A DNA stretch of 64,000 bases from Saxidomus purpurata (Eukaryota; Mollusca; Bivalvia; Venerida; Veneridae): the NCBI GenBank assembly GCA_022818135.1, contig JAFMSR010000001.1, positions 8,470,334 through 8,534,333 on the forward strand. The letters run 5' to 3'. Below, one piece after another: positions 45,150-56,630 of the stretch. A program made the position numbers and the translations under genes. Position 1 is the first letter of the stretch; each line of letters opens with the position of its first letter. The notes beneath the pieces were generated by a model, which had not been told where the DNA came from, did no database searches, and worked only from the letters and a program-made list of their open reading frames with translations.

Positions 45150-45906
45150 GATGTTTCTTTTTTTTATCATTTATTTTTGAGACATACATATACATTATGA
45201 CAAAACATTCACCATTTTTTAAAGTATAATTATGTGACGTATGCTATGTTTTTTTAAATAAAAAATAAGTATAGAGAAAGGTAGAAGTGATAGAGATTAG
45301 TCAATGAAAGCAAGAAGAGAATTGAAAGGAGAGGACATTCTTGTTCATGCAATTTTTTATGAAATATCTTAATTGCTCTAACTAAAAGAAAGATATAGAA
45401 TAGAAAAAGATGATAAAAAAGGAAACAAATGGCTGATTCTCGTGTCTTCATGTCATACTCACAAAAAAGGGAGATAAAAAATTCATACGTATGTACATGT
45501 CCTTGAATATTTTTTAACATTTCTTGTTCTATCTGTTCTTTTATTTTGTTTTTATTTTAAAGTATTTTTTTAATAATGGCCAGATGATACTTCATCCACA
45601 TCTTAACCTAGGATCGACCATTTTAAGTTATGATGTTCTATTTTGTTCTGCATTATAGCAATTTCTTGTTCGAGCCTTATTCTGGATTTTAAAAGATTCA
45701 TAAAACAGAAAAAGTTTGGTGGTTCTTTTCTTAATTTTGTTTGATATTTATAGATATGATATTTTGCTAAGAGTATAATAGTATTTATTGTGTTTATTTT
45801 AATTTTTTTTCCAGAATACCAATACTTATACTTTCAAAATTGAAAGAAATATCTAAACCTTTTTCAGTAAAAAATATCAGTATATTATTCCATAGTATTT
45901 AGACGC

Positions 45907-46796
45907 AGTTACATTTCCAGAAAAGGTGTTCAAAAGTTTCCTCTTGTGAGTTACAAAAATCGCATAGACTTGAGTTCATTAAGTTTATCTTTAATAAAAA
46001 TCTATTTGTTGGTAATGTACGTAATAAGTATTTGTACTGAAAGTTTCGAATCTATTGTGGTTTTGAACGGTTGAATGTATATTTCCCCCCAGTTTAAATC
46101 CTTTTAAAATATGTTTTTCCATTTTTCTTCAGATTTGATTTCAGGTTTACCATTTAATTTCAGTTGTCTTTTATAAAGAAGTCTGTTTTCATAAGAAGTT
46201 CAAGCATAGTGTCACATACCTCTTGATTTCTGTTTTCCTGTTTTAAGCCTTCTTTAAAAGATGTTGGTATTGAATGTATAAGTTTAATATATCTAAGATA
46301 TTCACTATTTCCTATGTTATATAAGTACTGAAAGAAATCAAATGAATAGAATTTCTTTGTTTTGTAATCGAAAATATGCTCCAAATATTTGATTCCCTTC
46401 TGATACCAAGTGTCATAGAAAAATGAAGTATTTTCAATTATTCCACAATATCTGCTTGTTATAAGTTAATTTACACTCATCTTGTTTTATGTCATTCCAT
46501 GCCGTCAATATGTCGCAAAGGAAGCTGTTTACTTGAAGTAATTTCAATTTTATATCTTTATTTGTTAAGTTACATTCAAATATAAGTTTTCCGCCAAAAC
46601 ATTTTAATAACGGTTCGTAAAAAACATTCCATAAAGGACTGCTATTTTCGTTTAGAAATCGTTTTATCCAGCACGTCTTTAAAGAATTAAGAAACATACC
46701 TATATTTATCATTTTAATTCCTCCCTGACTATAATCTAATTCTAAGGCCTGTCTTTTTATTTTCTCTGGCTTTTTATTCCATAATAAGGTATACAT
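45907..46796 (-). pseudogene. LINE ORF2 C-terminal region
   Basis: Reading on the minus strand, MYTLLWNKKPEKIKR and YSQGGIKMINIGMFLNSLKT are the post-RT thumb-like motif of L1-type ORF2 proteins (LWN.K..KI....L....GG). Further on, in other frames, come IRYIKLIHSIP-type text and the final zinc-knuckle-like CDFCNSQEETFEHLFWKC, with the stop near 45905. One frame change (about 46430) and further stops separate the pieces. Confidence 0.75.
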
Positions 46797-46914
46797 TGTT
46801 TTATTTATATCATTTATAATGTATTGTGGTGGGTTTTGATGAACTGTCAGTGGATAGATTAGTTTTGGAATAGCGAAGGTCTTTATTACTGCTACCTTTC
46901 CTAGAAGTGTAAGT

Positions 46915-47892
46915 TTACGGTGTTTTAGGCTCTAAATTAAGTTTTAAGTTTCTTTCTTTATTGTTGGTAAAGGTCATTCCTAAAGTTTTTGCAGAGTCAG
47001 AAGTCCACATAAAATTTTGATTAAGATCAAAAGTTACATTTGTTTTTGCTAGTGATCCAATGCGTAATACTGTTGTCTTATTGAAATTTAATTTTAATCC
47101 GGAGATGTTTCCAAAGTCGTTGATTACGGTTACTAATTTCTCAAAAGATTTCCTTTCACCATTATTTATGAACGTGGCGTCATCTGCGAATAAGGTTTCC
47201 TTAATTTCCTTTCCATTTATCTTAACACCTTTTATTTCCTTATCTTTGTTTATATAGTTACTGAGCGGCTCTACTGCAATGAGAAAAAGGAGAGAAGATA
47301 ATGGGCATCCTTGTCTTAAACCACTTTTTATTTCAAATGGTTCTGATATATGACCGTTATTAATAACAATACTTTGAATGTTGTGGTAAAATAGTTTCAC
47401 CCATTTCGTAAAGGAATTACCAAAGTTAAACTTTTCTAAGCTTTTAAAAAGGAAATTGTGGTTTATGCTGTCAAAAGCCTTTTCAAAATCTGCAAACAGT
47501 AGTAAACCCGGTTTATTGTTGACTTGCATATCTTCAATTGTCTCAAAAAGTAATCTAACATTTTCACCTATATATCTGTTTTTCATAAATCCGGTTTGTA
47601 CTGGATCAATAATTGAATTCATGACCTTTTTAAGACGGTTACTTATAGCTTTCGTTGCAATTTTATAATCAACATTTAAAAGACTGATCGGTCTCCAGTT
47701 AGAAAGTAGTAGTGGATCTTTTCCATCTTTTGGTAATAAAGATATTATTCCTTGCTTTTGTAACGTTGTAAGCTCGTTTATTTCATAAGAAAGATTTATA
47801 GAAGCAATAAAATAATCTTTAAGTAATGGCGAAAAGGTTTGATTAAACTCGCTTGACAAGCCATCTGATCCTGGACTCTTTTGGTTTTTCAT
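46915..47892 (-). pseudogene. LINE reverse transcriptase domain
   Basis: An open stretch of 325 codons contains the ordered RT motifs: KSPGSDGLSSEF, ISLLPKDGKDPL, NWRPISLLNVDYKI, QTGFMKNRYIGEN, FADFEKAFDSINH (first catalytic Asp), GLRQGCPLSSLLF and LFADDATF (catalytic FADD box), then GLKLNFNKT. The order and wording match the L1/Tx1 clade. The core is intact, but the protein is cut from its N- and C-terminal parts by frame changes at both ends, and no endonuclease is present. Confidence 0.9.
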
Positions 47893-47935
47893 TTCATTTA
47901 ACGCTTTGAGGCATTCATACTCAGTAAGGGGTCCA

Positions 47936-48415
47936 TCACAAATATTTTTCTGCAGCCGTAATTTTCCTTGTTAAGTTTTCAAAAAAATCATTATCTGTCT
48001 CATTTACCTCTTTTTTGGAGTATAGTTGTTGATAAAAACATTTCTCTGCATTTACTATTTCAGTTTGATTTGTAATTAATTTGTTTTCTATCTTGATTTT
48101 GTATATAGTTTTCCTCTCAGTATTTTTCCTTTCGATATTTGCAAGATATTTACTGTTTTTGTCACTTCCCTCTATGCTTACTGCTTTACTTCTTATCAAT
48201 TGTCCATTTATTTTTAAGTCATTTAATACTTCTACATGTAGTTCATATCTTTTGTTGTTTAGATTGATTTTGTTTTCTTCCGAGTCTGCATTCTGTAATA
48301 GGTTCCTTTCCATGGATTCAATTTCATTCATAAGAGATTTTTCTTTTTCTTCAGTTTTCCTTTTCTTGTTAGAGGTATATTTTATTGTTTCATTTCGTAT
48401 AGTACCTTTTATCAA
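47936..48415 (-). pseudogene. LINE ORF2 segment upstream of the RT
   Basis: A lysine-rich helical segment of 159 residues (MERNLLQNADSEENK, LNDLKINGQLIRSKA, NAEKCFYQQLYSKKEVNE) typical of the linker between endonuclease and RT in L1-type ORF2. A one-base frame change near 47935 separates it from the RT. Its left boundary is the LINE truncation point; the ATG at 48415 is internal. Confidence 0.7.
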
Positions 48416-48441
48416 TTCCCATAAGGTATTAAGATGTTTCT

Positions 48442-48910
48442 AGCGAAGTTCTAGCGGGCTACCTTACGGTTCTATTAATCGCCGAGCGGTGGCGATAGTG
48501 GTTTCTTATGTGTCAAGGCTGTGCGCTGAAATAGTACATGCGCCGGGCGACGGCGTAGGCAGTACACTATAGATGTTTTAGACACATATTTGCGTCAGCT
48601 GGTATAAAAGTGTAACAGGGGTAGAGTAATCTCGTGTTCTGGTCGCACTCCTGATTGCTAACATGTTACGCTGGTGGTTAAAACCATACTCTATTAGTAA
48701 TAGAAAATATTAACAAACTGTTGTTGATGTCATTGGTTAACAGTAATTGAGTCCTAGAATAATAGTATGTTAAACAAGTGACATCCACGGTAGGGTCAAT
48801 TTTGACCCAAGGGGCAGAATTACAACAACTTTGATGAACGTTGAGTCGACACTGCATACATACCATATCTTATCTCTTGACCTTGTGATTATGGAGAGGA
48901 AGAATTAAAA
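48442..48910. other. Continuation of the relic flanking the LINE
   Basis: The first ~200 bp (AGCGAAGTTCTAGCGGGCTA..., GCGCCGGGCGACGGCG) is GC-richer than the LINE and probably belongs to the interrupted retrotransposon. 48780-48910 is a fragment of the GCTCACC family (GGTCAATTTTGACCCAAGGG). Confidence 0.45.
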
Positions 48911-50017
48911 CAAGAGGGCCAAGATATCCCTTTAATGCTCACCTGGCTACCACTGGCTATAACACAAGGTCAACAATAGTGTCGCAGAAAGGGTAAAATT
49001 GACCTGGGGTCCTGATTTGAATAATCTACATAGCGGTCCACTACACAATGCTTCAATTCAAATACCAGGCCGCCTCAAGGTTTAAGAGGATTTTTAAAGT
49101 TTTTCCTATGATCAAGTGCCCCCCCCCCCCCCTTTCTCAGAGAAATTCTTTTTTCTAAGACACAAGTCTGTAAATCCAACCAAATGTTTACTTAACTGCT
49201 TCTGCAGCAATGCAAAGATTACAAATGAGTTCTATTATGATGCATTATGAAATATTACAAAGTCATTATTATTGATAACTAACCAAGTCTGCAAAATATA
49301 ATGTTGAATAGAAAAAAAATTGCAAAACAAGCTATTACACAATTTTTAAACCTGTCAGACAAAAATTCCATTGAATGATGTCTGATGTTATCTCTAAGAT
49401 ATTTTAGATTGTGGAACATCATGTTGCTATTTATAGCAAGGCAATATTTCTTTAGATTGAGTACATTTGTAATGTTATGAAATAGCTTGTGTCAATGCTA
49501 TTTTAAGACAAATTGGTTACTATGCTTTTACATCATTTTAAGTATTAACATGGTTTATGTGGGTCTTAATTTGAAACATCTTGGTAGAGTTCCTCTAGGC
49601 AATGCTACCTGCTAAATATTGAAGCTCCATAGGCCTTGTAGTTTTAGTGAAGAAGTTTTCCTATAAAAGCCTTTGTAAAACAAGTGACACCCCTTGCGAA
49701 TGAATTTTAACCCGGGGTGCATAATATGAATAACCTTGGTAGAGGCCTATTATGTAATGACAGATGCTTGATATCTAATCTCTATGCCTTCCTGTTCTTG
49801 AGAAGAAGTTTTTCTTTTTTGTAGTCATATCTGTTCTGCATAGAATGTAATAAGTTGAACAACTATTAGAGGGCTTCTTGCAAGGAACATCCCTGTCAAG
49901 TTTCATCAACATTGGCCCCGAGGATTAAGAGGAGATGTCGTTTGAAGATAAATGTTAACGCCGGATGGAATGCAATCCTAATAGCTGAATCTCGTACTTT
50001 GTACCAGTTAAGCTAAA
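48911..50017 (+). mobile_element. Hairpin-ended GCTCACC-family element, copy 3
   Basis: It starts CAAGAGGGCCAAGATATCCC then TGCTCACCTGG, with the same core blocks (GGCAATGCTACCTGCTAAAT, TTTTAACCCGG). It ends near 50017 with a decayed CTCGTAC...CAGTTAAGCTAAAA. An unrelated ~400-bp AT-rich segment (49140-49560) and a C14 run (49119-49132) interrupt it. Confidence 0.55.
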
Positions 50018-50510
50018 ATAACACCTTTTGTTGCTAAAGCAACCACAATTCTGCATGGAATATAATTTTTTGAACAACTTTAACTTTAAGACAAGAAAGT
50101 AGGTTAAAATGTCATTATAATAGGTCAGTCATAGGAATTGTGAAAATATTTTTGCAAAACTGCACACATAGTCCAAATTTCATCTCTCTAGCTTGAAAAA
50201 CAAAAACAAGACCAACGTTAACCAAATTCAAAGTTGAAATCCGAATTCAAAACTGTAGTGTACATTATGGTCTAAATAACACAGCTGTAGCTTTATAGAT
50301 AGAAAAAAGGGTCAGATGGTCAATGTCACGGCTAGCTAAAGTTATAATATACACGCGAAATTGTATACATTGACTACATTTCATTGTTGTAGCGTCAGAA
50401 ACAGAAAGGTCAGTAGGTCAAGGTCAATGTCATTGTAGGCCAAGGCCAAGTTGACATCTGCATGCAAAACTGTACATATAGTTCAAATGCCATTTCTGTA
50501 TCTTAAAAAC
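50018..50510. other. Decayed tandem-core repeat sequence
   Basis: Contains GGTCAAGGTCAATGTCA and TTGCTAAAGCAACCACAATT blocks related to the tandem-core elements. No gene. Confidence 0.4.
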
Positions 50511-51065
50511 AAGAAGGTCAAGTGACCACGGAAAGGGGCCGATTGGGCCCTATTGGAATGATTTGAACACTCTTGGTACGGGACCACTAGGCACTATCAA
50601 TTACCAAATATCTTAGTCCTGGGCCTTGTGGTTTCAAAGAAGATTTTACAAAAAGTTCTATAGAAACCATGCAAAATCTAGTGACCTAGGATTGAATAAT
50701 TGTGTTCCATAAGGAATTTTAATTTTATTTATAGAACCCTATAAAATCAAGTGTTCAAAAGGGCGGTGTCAATTGTACATTTATGTAATCTAGGGGTCAT
50801 TACTTGAACATACTTTGTCGAGACCAAAAAGGCAATGCCAAATATCCAAGTTTTGGTCTCCCGATTTTTGAACATATTTTTAAAGTTTTCCGTTTTCTTT
50901 GCCATAGCAACCATAGTTCTGCTTGGAATCAAAGTCTTTGAACGATTTTGGTAAATCTTCATGCATGGAGCATTCCTGTCAAGTTTCAATAAAATTCCGC
51001 TAGTGGTTTCAGAAATGTCATTTGAAGGACGACGGACATTAATTGTACTAGGACTAACAGTCTGT
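50511..51065 (+). mobile_element. GCTCACC-family element, diverged fragment
   Basis: Shares TGGTACGGGACCACTAGGCA, GGGCCTTGTGGTTTCAAAGA and, near the right end, CATAGCAACCATAGTTCTGC and GACGACGGACATTAATTG with 38327-39156. The ends are degraded. Confidence 0.5.
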
Positions 51066-51819
51066 ATACTACTATAACCAATCATCCTGAGGTGGAATTG
51101 TTCTCACAATAGATTGTACTACAGGAACTACAGGAACTATAGGATCAATATGAAAGTTAACCCAAAACCGAAATTCACTCATTAATGAAGCTGTGAAAAC
51201 AAAAAGGATTTGTTGTGCCTTGTATAACTTAAGGATAATTGTATTTGAAAAGCAACCACACGTAATGTAAAGTTCACGGTCAGTCCCAATATTTTGGTGT
51301 GACGTTATAGTTAGATGGACAAACCCACATGACATTTTCATTGAGAGGATATGCAGAGATGGGAACTTCTGGGTTCCTAAATCGAGATCTTTTTATTTCG
51401 CTCTGACATCTGCTTCCTGAAATAACTGACCAGGTTTTCCTTTCGTGGGTGTGCCAATTTATGTTAAAGTTTTATTTAGTATTTCAAAGGAAAAAACTGA
51501 TTCCATAATACCCTTAATGACTGTTAAGAATTAAGCTGACAAACAGTGATCACGCGTTTGGATTTCGCTCTATGTCCATTTAAGGCAAGGGATTTGGTCT
51601 GTATTTTACCGTATCTCCATCGTTTACACCAATGTAGACGTAAATATTTTGTAGCCAATCAATGAATGTGAACATTCTAAATATGCTCTTAAAATGATTT
51701 TACTCATAAAATCATTCAAAACATTTTTTGTTGAATTGTCTTTTTTAAAACATTGCCTGGCAATATGTAGGCATATCTTGATGATTTATATGTCATATGA
51801 AAGATCAAAAATTGTTTGT
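51066..51819. other. No gene seen
   Basis: AT-rich. Minor direct repeat CAGGAACTA x2 at about 51122-51140. No supported exon. Confidence 0.4.
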
Positions 51820-52290
51820 TAGTATATACCCTCCTGGCGGCAGTCAATCTGCAAATTCTGTTGATTTCACTATGACTTCGACCCTTGACCTATTGACTTT
51901 CAAATCGATAGAATTTATCTACTGGTCATAATTAGCATACCTACAAAGTTTGAGGATACTAGACTAAAGCGTTCGCTAGTTTTTCGCACAAGTATTTCTT
52001 CTGTGTAAAGGTTTTCGTGACCTTGACATTTGACCTGCTGGCCTCAAAATCAATAGGGGTTATTTTCATGTCATGACCAACTAATGTTTGTCTCTAGTTA
52101 TCGTTCGGACAAGTTGTTTCTGTTGAAGGTCACGGTGACCTTGACCTTTGACTGCTGATCCCAAAATCAATTTAATCATGGTTTCCATGTTAAATGGTAT
52201 ATAATGCTTTTTTGGGACAATGTTTTATGTACAAACAGAGAGTAAAATTAAGTGACCATTACAGTGAATGGAAGAATATTTCAAAAGGTG
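51820..52290. repeat. Fragment of another tandem-core dispersed element
   Basis: Begins TATACCCTCCTGGCGGCAGT and carries repeated TGACCTTGACCTTTGAC-type blocks (51892, 52020, 52139) at about 120-bp spacing. A relative of the non-coding tandem-core elements. Confidence 0.45.
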
Positions 52291-52369
52291 TTTAAATGAT
52301 AAATTTTAGGCCCTTTGATTTTTTAACATTTTCACTCATGTTTTTTTTTACTTTATTAATCAGGTCAAA

Positions 52370-53880
52370 ATTTACAACTGTGATGATGACAACACCCCGT
52401 CGCATTGTGATTCTAACATAGGAAAGCTACAACAAGTTTTAGAATATTTTGATTAAGTGGTTTGACAGTAATCTTACTTTTTATATTGGAAAATCTACAG
52501 TTTGCAATATAAAATCGTTTAACATTGAACACACAGAAATACCCTGTGAAGATAGTGTAAAACTTTATGGAATAGAAATTGACTCTTTGTTAAACTTTGA
52601 TGCTCAATTTGCAAATGTGTGTAAACAATCCGCAAGTAAATAAATGTTTTATCTAGATTGTCTAAATACAATGTACCTCAAACAAGATACAAAAATACTT
52701 ATTTATAAATGTTTTGTCTGATCCAATTTCAACTACTGTATAATTGTATGGCATTCTTGTAGCAAACAGAATACTGAAAAACTAGAAAAAATACATTACA
52801 GAACCTTGACATTTGTTTAAAATGATTTTGATTTCAATAACAAAGAACTTTTAGAAAATGTAATTATGCCAACGCTACATATTTGACGCATTAGGGAACT
52901 AGCTATTGAAGTATTCAAATGCTTAAATAAAATTTTACCAAATTACATTCAAGAACTTGTCTCTGTTAAATCTAAATATTATTCTTCCAGAAATAGCAAC
53001 ATGCTTGATGTACCAAGTTAAACACAGTAACTTATGGTAAGAATTTAAGCTGTCCATGTATGGAACAGTTTACCAAATGAATTCCGTACAACTACGGATT
53101 TTAAAGAACTTATAAGACTGATCCATATCTGGAGTGGCTATACATGCAAATGTTCCAAGTGTGCATAGCTTTACTCCTCCGCTTTTGTTTTTATGTGCAT
53201 GGCATAGCCTTATTTTCGTACTTTTTTGTATGCATAGCCTAGCTGCTTTGTTTTATTTGTGCCTTTCACGTGTATGTCATTACTTATTTTGTTTCCATGC
53301 CCTATGTGCATGCATTGTGTCTGTTATGTCATTTTATTGTGAGGAAGTTGCTGATCAGTTCTTCCATAGTCTTATTTGGGGAGATAATGCTCTTACATCT
53401 TTCTCATCGGCCGCACTTTTGTGTTTCTTTTGTATTTCAGAGTTTTATTTTTCCTTTTTATGGCAGTGTTTAGATCCACATTGTAGGCCAGGATCAGCAA
53501 CCTCCCCCTAAGTTTTAATATCCCCAGCGTACTATAGTAGTTTGTATTGTACTGAATTGCTTAGTTGTTTTATCCTCATAGTCTACCACATGTACTGTAG
53601 GCTGCCACTGGTCAGTTTTCATATTCTGCTTATGTTTTTTCTATTATTTGTTTGTATTATATGTATGATTTAGCCTTTTAGCTCTCATGTTTTGTCTTCA
53701 ATGTTATCCATTTTCTGGCATGTGCCTTTCTTCTTTTTATCAATTTTTGTTTAATTTTCTCTCCTTGGAGGATTTGATTAGATGTCTACGTTATGTCGGA
53801 AAATAGCGTTTTAAGCTAGTGTTGTTTATTTGTTGTTAATCAGAACCGACTTTAAATAAAGATTATCGTATCTTATCTTA
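52370..53880 (+). mobile_element. Decayed CR1-like LINE 3' half
   Basis: The plus strand reads, with several stops and frame changes, post-RT text of CR1-type LINEs: DSVKLYGIEIDSLLNFDAQF (52545-52605), KILPNYIQELVSVKSKYYSS (about 52929-52988), VWNSLPNEFRTTTDFKELI (about 53057-53113) and a final WSGYTCKCSKCA ending near 53168. About 700 bp of 3' UTR follows, ending TATCTTATCTTATC (53866-53880), a pentanucleotide tail. The RT core is missing. Confidence 0.75.
52449..52643 (+). pseudogene. CR1-like LINE protein fragment
   Basis: Longest open piece of the decayed LINE (64 codons), starting WFDSNLTFYIGKS and carrying SVKLYGIEIDSLLNF, the segment just after the RT core. The ATG is internal. Confidence 0.65.
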
Positions 53881-55060
53881 TCAAAATGTTCCCTTTTAAA
53901 AATATGTTGATAACATATCATTGTTTTCTTCTATTTAGAATACCATGTCACATACATTTGCCAGTATTAGCTACCACACTTTTTTTTACTGAACTACATA
54001 ATTTGACAGTTTACAACATTGACTTTATGCTTTTGTGCCAAGTTATTGAGACAGTTTATGAATTAATGCCTTTGACTGTGTGATAGTTAATAGATTGAGC
54101 ATCTGGATGAATCTTCTTAGAAGGAATTTTTTTATTTGTGGCAGCTGATATATGGTGCTGTTGAAGGGTCCTATTGTGGACATATAAAGGTATTTGTCAA
54201 AACTGATGCATTTCATCTATTTGTTCAATTTAAGACTTATAGAAGTGATAGGGACAAATTAAAATTTGGCCACTTTGTTAATGAGGCGGCCATTTTATAT
54301 CTCAAAATTACCTTAAGTATGACATTGATATTTAAAAGTGGGTTTCCTGTTGTAATACTTTGTGTGTTATTCATATTGTATGCTGGAAACTAACTGAATT
54401 GTTGTATTGTTGTCCCGTGCAGACCGAACGTGACCATTCTTCATACAGAGACAAGTTTGCTGATATTTTTCTTCAGTTCCGCGTCAGGTGTATAATGTAG
54501 ATAATGTAACATAATATCATCGAACCTCAAACCAGAGTTTATGTACCAGCGTGTTAGGAATGATTTCACACATTTGTATCATTAAATAATGTTGCAACGT
54601 GTGACTGAGGTGTCCATTCAAAATTTAAAATTTCAATATCGCTAACAAAGTGCATAATTAAACCATTGAAAATCGAGCTAAAATGAGTTTTGCAGAATAA
54701 AATAACAACGTTATTAATTAAGTTAAACAAGACGCGCAAAAAACGGCTCGTAACGTCACGCCTATTTTGTTTTTTATACCAACGTTTCTTATGCTATCCA
54801 GCTTCATAAAAGTCTTCAGTGGCTCGAAAGTTAAGCCGGTGAACCCTCTTTTTTATTTTAATAAACGTTTCAAAATTCATATAAGGACGGACCCATAGCG
54901 GATTTTTCTTCTGTTAAAAGCTCTCTCGGGCCATTTTCTACAACTGAGGAGGCTTAATGCGTCAAATTTGTAGTTATGACTTGCTTTGTACAATGCCATC
55001 CCTACAGGGTTCGTTCTGCATATTCTAATATCTAGTGAAGGTAAAATACAATCTTTCTTT
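53881..55060. other. No gene seen
   Basis: Open frames at 53886-54083 and 54136-54393 have low-complexity hydrophobic text without motif. I do not call genes. Confidence 0.4.
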
Positions 55061-56130
55061 TTTAGCTCACCTGGCTACGCCAGGGTGAGCTTTTCTGATC
55101 GATGATTGTCCGTCGTCCGTCGTCTGTCGTTCGTCGTCCGTCAACATTTTTATTCAAATGAAATCTCCTCTGAAACCTCTAGGCCAATGTTGATAAAACT
55201 ATGCAGGAATGTTCCTTGCACGAAGCTCTACCAAAATTGTTCAAAGAATTCCATTCAATGCAGAACTCTGGTTGCTAGGGCAAAAAATAGGAAAAACTTT
55301 AAAAATCTTCTCCTCTGAAACCACAAGGCCTAGAGCTTAGATATTTGGCATGTAGCATTGTCTAGTAAACCTCTACCAAGATTGTTCAAATTATGACCCC
55401 CGGGTCAAAATTGACCCCGCGCGGGTGGGCCCTTAGTTTTTGCATAGGCATATATAGGAAAAACTTTAAAAATCTTCTTCTCTGAAACCACAAGGCCTAG
55501 AGCTAAGATATTTGGCATGTAGCATTGTCTAGTAGACCTCTACCAAGATTGTTCAAATTATGACCCCGGGTCAAAATTGACCCCGCGGGGGTGGTCACTT
55601 AGTTTTGCATAGGCTTATATAGTAAAAACTTTTAAAATCTCCTTCTCTGAAACCACAAGGCCTAGAGCTTAGATATTTGGCATGTAGCATTGTCTAGTGG
55701 ACCTCTACCAAGATTGTTCAAATTATGACCCTCGGATCAAAATTGACCTCGCACGGGGGTCACTTAGTTTTGCATAGGCATATATAGGAAAAACTTTAAA
55801 AATCTTCTTCTCTGAAACCACAAGGCCTAGAGCTAAGATATTTGGCATGTAGCATTGTCTAGTGGACCTCTACCAAGATTTTTCAATTTATGACCCCCGG
55901 GTCAAAATTGACCCCGCGGGGGTGGTCACTTAGTTTTGCATAGGCTTATATAGTAAAAACTTTAAAAATCTTCTTCTCTGAAACCACTAGGCCTAGAGCT
56001 TAGATATTTGGCATGTAGCATTGTCTAGTAAACCTCTACCAAGATTGTTCAAATTATGACCCCCGGGTCAAAATTGATCCTGCGGGGGTGGTCACTTAGT
56101 TTTGCATAGGCTTATATAGTAATAACTTTA
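55061..56130 (-). mobile_element. Hairpin-ended GCTCACC-family element, copy 4, cut by gap
   Basis: Inverted orientation: it starts TTTAGCTCACCTGGCTACGC then CAGGGTGAGC (right-end hairpin), a CGTCCGTCGTC run, then at least five ~175-bp units (AAATCTTCTTCTCTGAAACC, TTGGCATGTAGCATTGTCTA, GGGTCAAAATTGACCCCGC). Units are 90% or more alike by eye, making it the youngest-looking member. The gap begins inside the array, probably because of it. Confidence 0.85.
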
Positions 56131-56630
56131 NNNNNNNNNNNNNNNNNNNNNNNNNNNNNNNNNNNNNNNNNNNNNNNNNNNNNNNNNNNNNNNNNNNNNN
56201 NNNNNNNNNNNNNNNNNNNNNNNNNNNNNNNNNNNNNNNNNNNNNNNNNNNNNNNNNNNNNNNNNNNNNNNNNNNNNNNNNNNNNNNNNNNNNNNNNNNN
56301 NNNNNNNNNNNNNNNNNNNNNNNNNNNNNNNNNNNNNNNNNNNNNNNNNNNNNNNNNNNNNNNNNNNNNNNNNNNNNNNNNNNNNNNNNNNNNNNNNNNN
56401 NNNNNNNNNNNNNNNNNNNNNNNNNNNNNNNNNNNNNNNNNNNNNNNNNNNNNNNNNNNNNNNNNNNNNNNNNNNNNNNNNNNNNNNNNNNNNNNNNNNN
56501 NNNNNNNNNNNNNNNNNNNNNNNNNNNNNNNNNNNNNNNNNNNNNNNNNNNNNNNNNNNNNNNNNNNNNNNNNNNNNNNNNNNNNNNNNNNNNNNNNNNN
56601 NNNNNNNNNNNNNNNNNNNNNNNNNNNNNN
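56131..56630. other. Assembly gap (500 N)
   Basis: Exactly 500 N. It breaks the tandem array of the element at 55061; the true length is unknown. Confidence 0.99.

Larger units (their letters stand above)
45159..48432 (-). mobile_element. L1/Tx1-like LINE, 5'-truncated, 3.27 kb
   Basis: GATGTTTCT at 45150-45158 and at 48433-48441 is a clear 9-bp target duplication. The left end is the T-rich inverse of a poly(A) tail, so the element lies on the minus strand. It begins between the endonuclease and the reverse transcriptase, has lost the 5' half and ORF1, and carries frame changes near 47935, 46915 and 46430. It is a dead copy inserted in a relic that includes the SGNH pseudogene. Confidence 0.9.

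Noticed and set aside
47060..48443. Plus-strand hydrophobic frames across the LINE
   Set aside because: Antisense shadows of the reverse transcriptase and its linker.
53134..53511. 125-codon hydrophobic, Cys-rich frame
   Set aside because: It starts at the end of the CR1-like protein remnant and lies in its AT-rich 3' UTR; no motif and no splice support.
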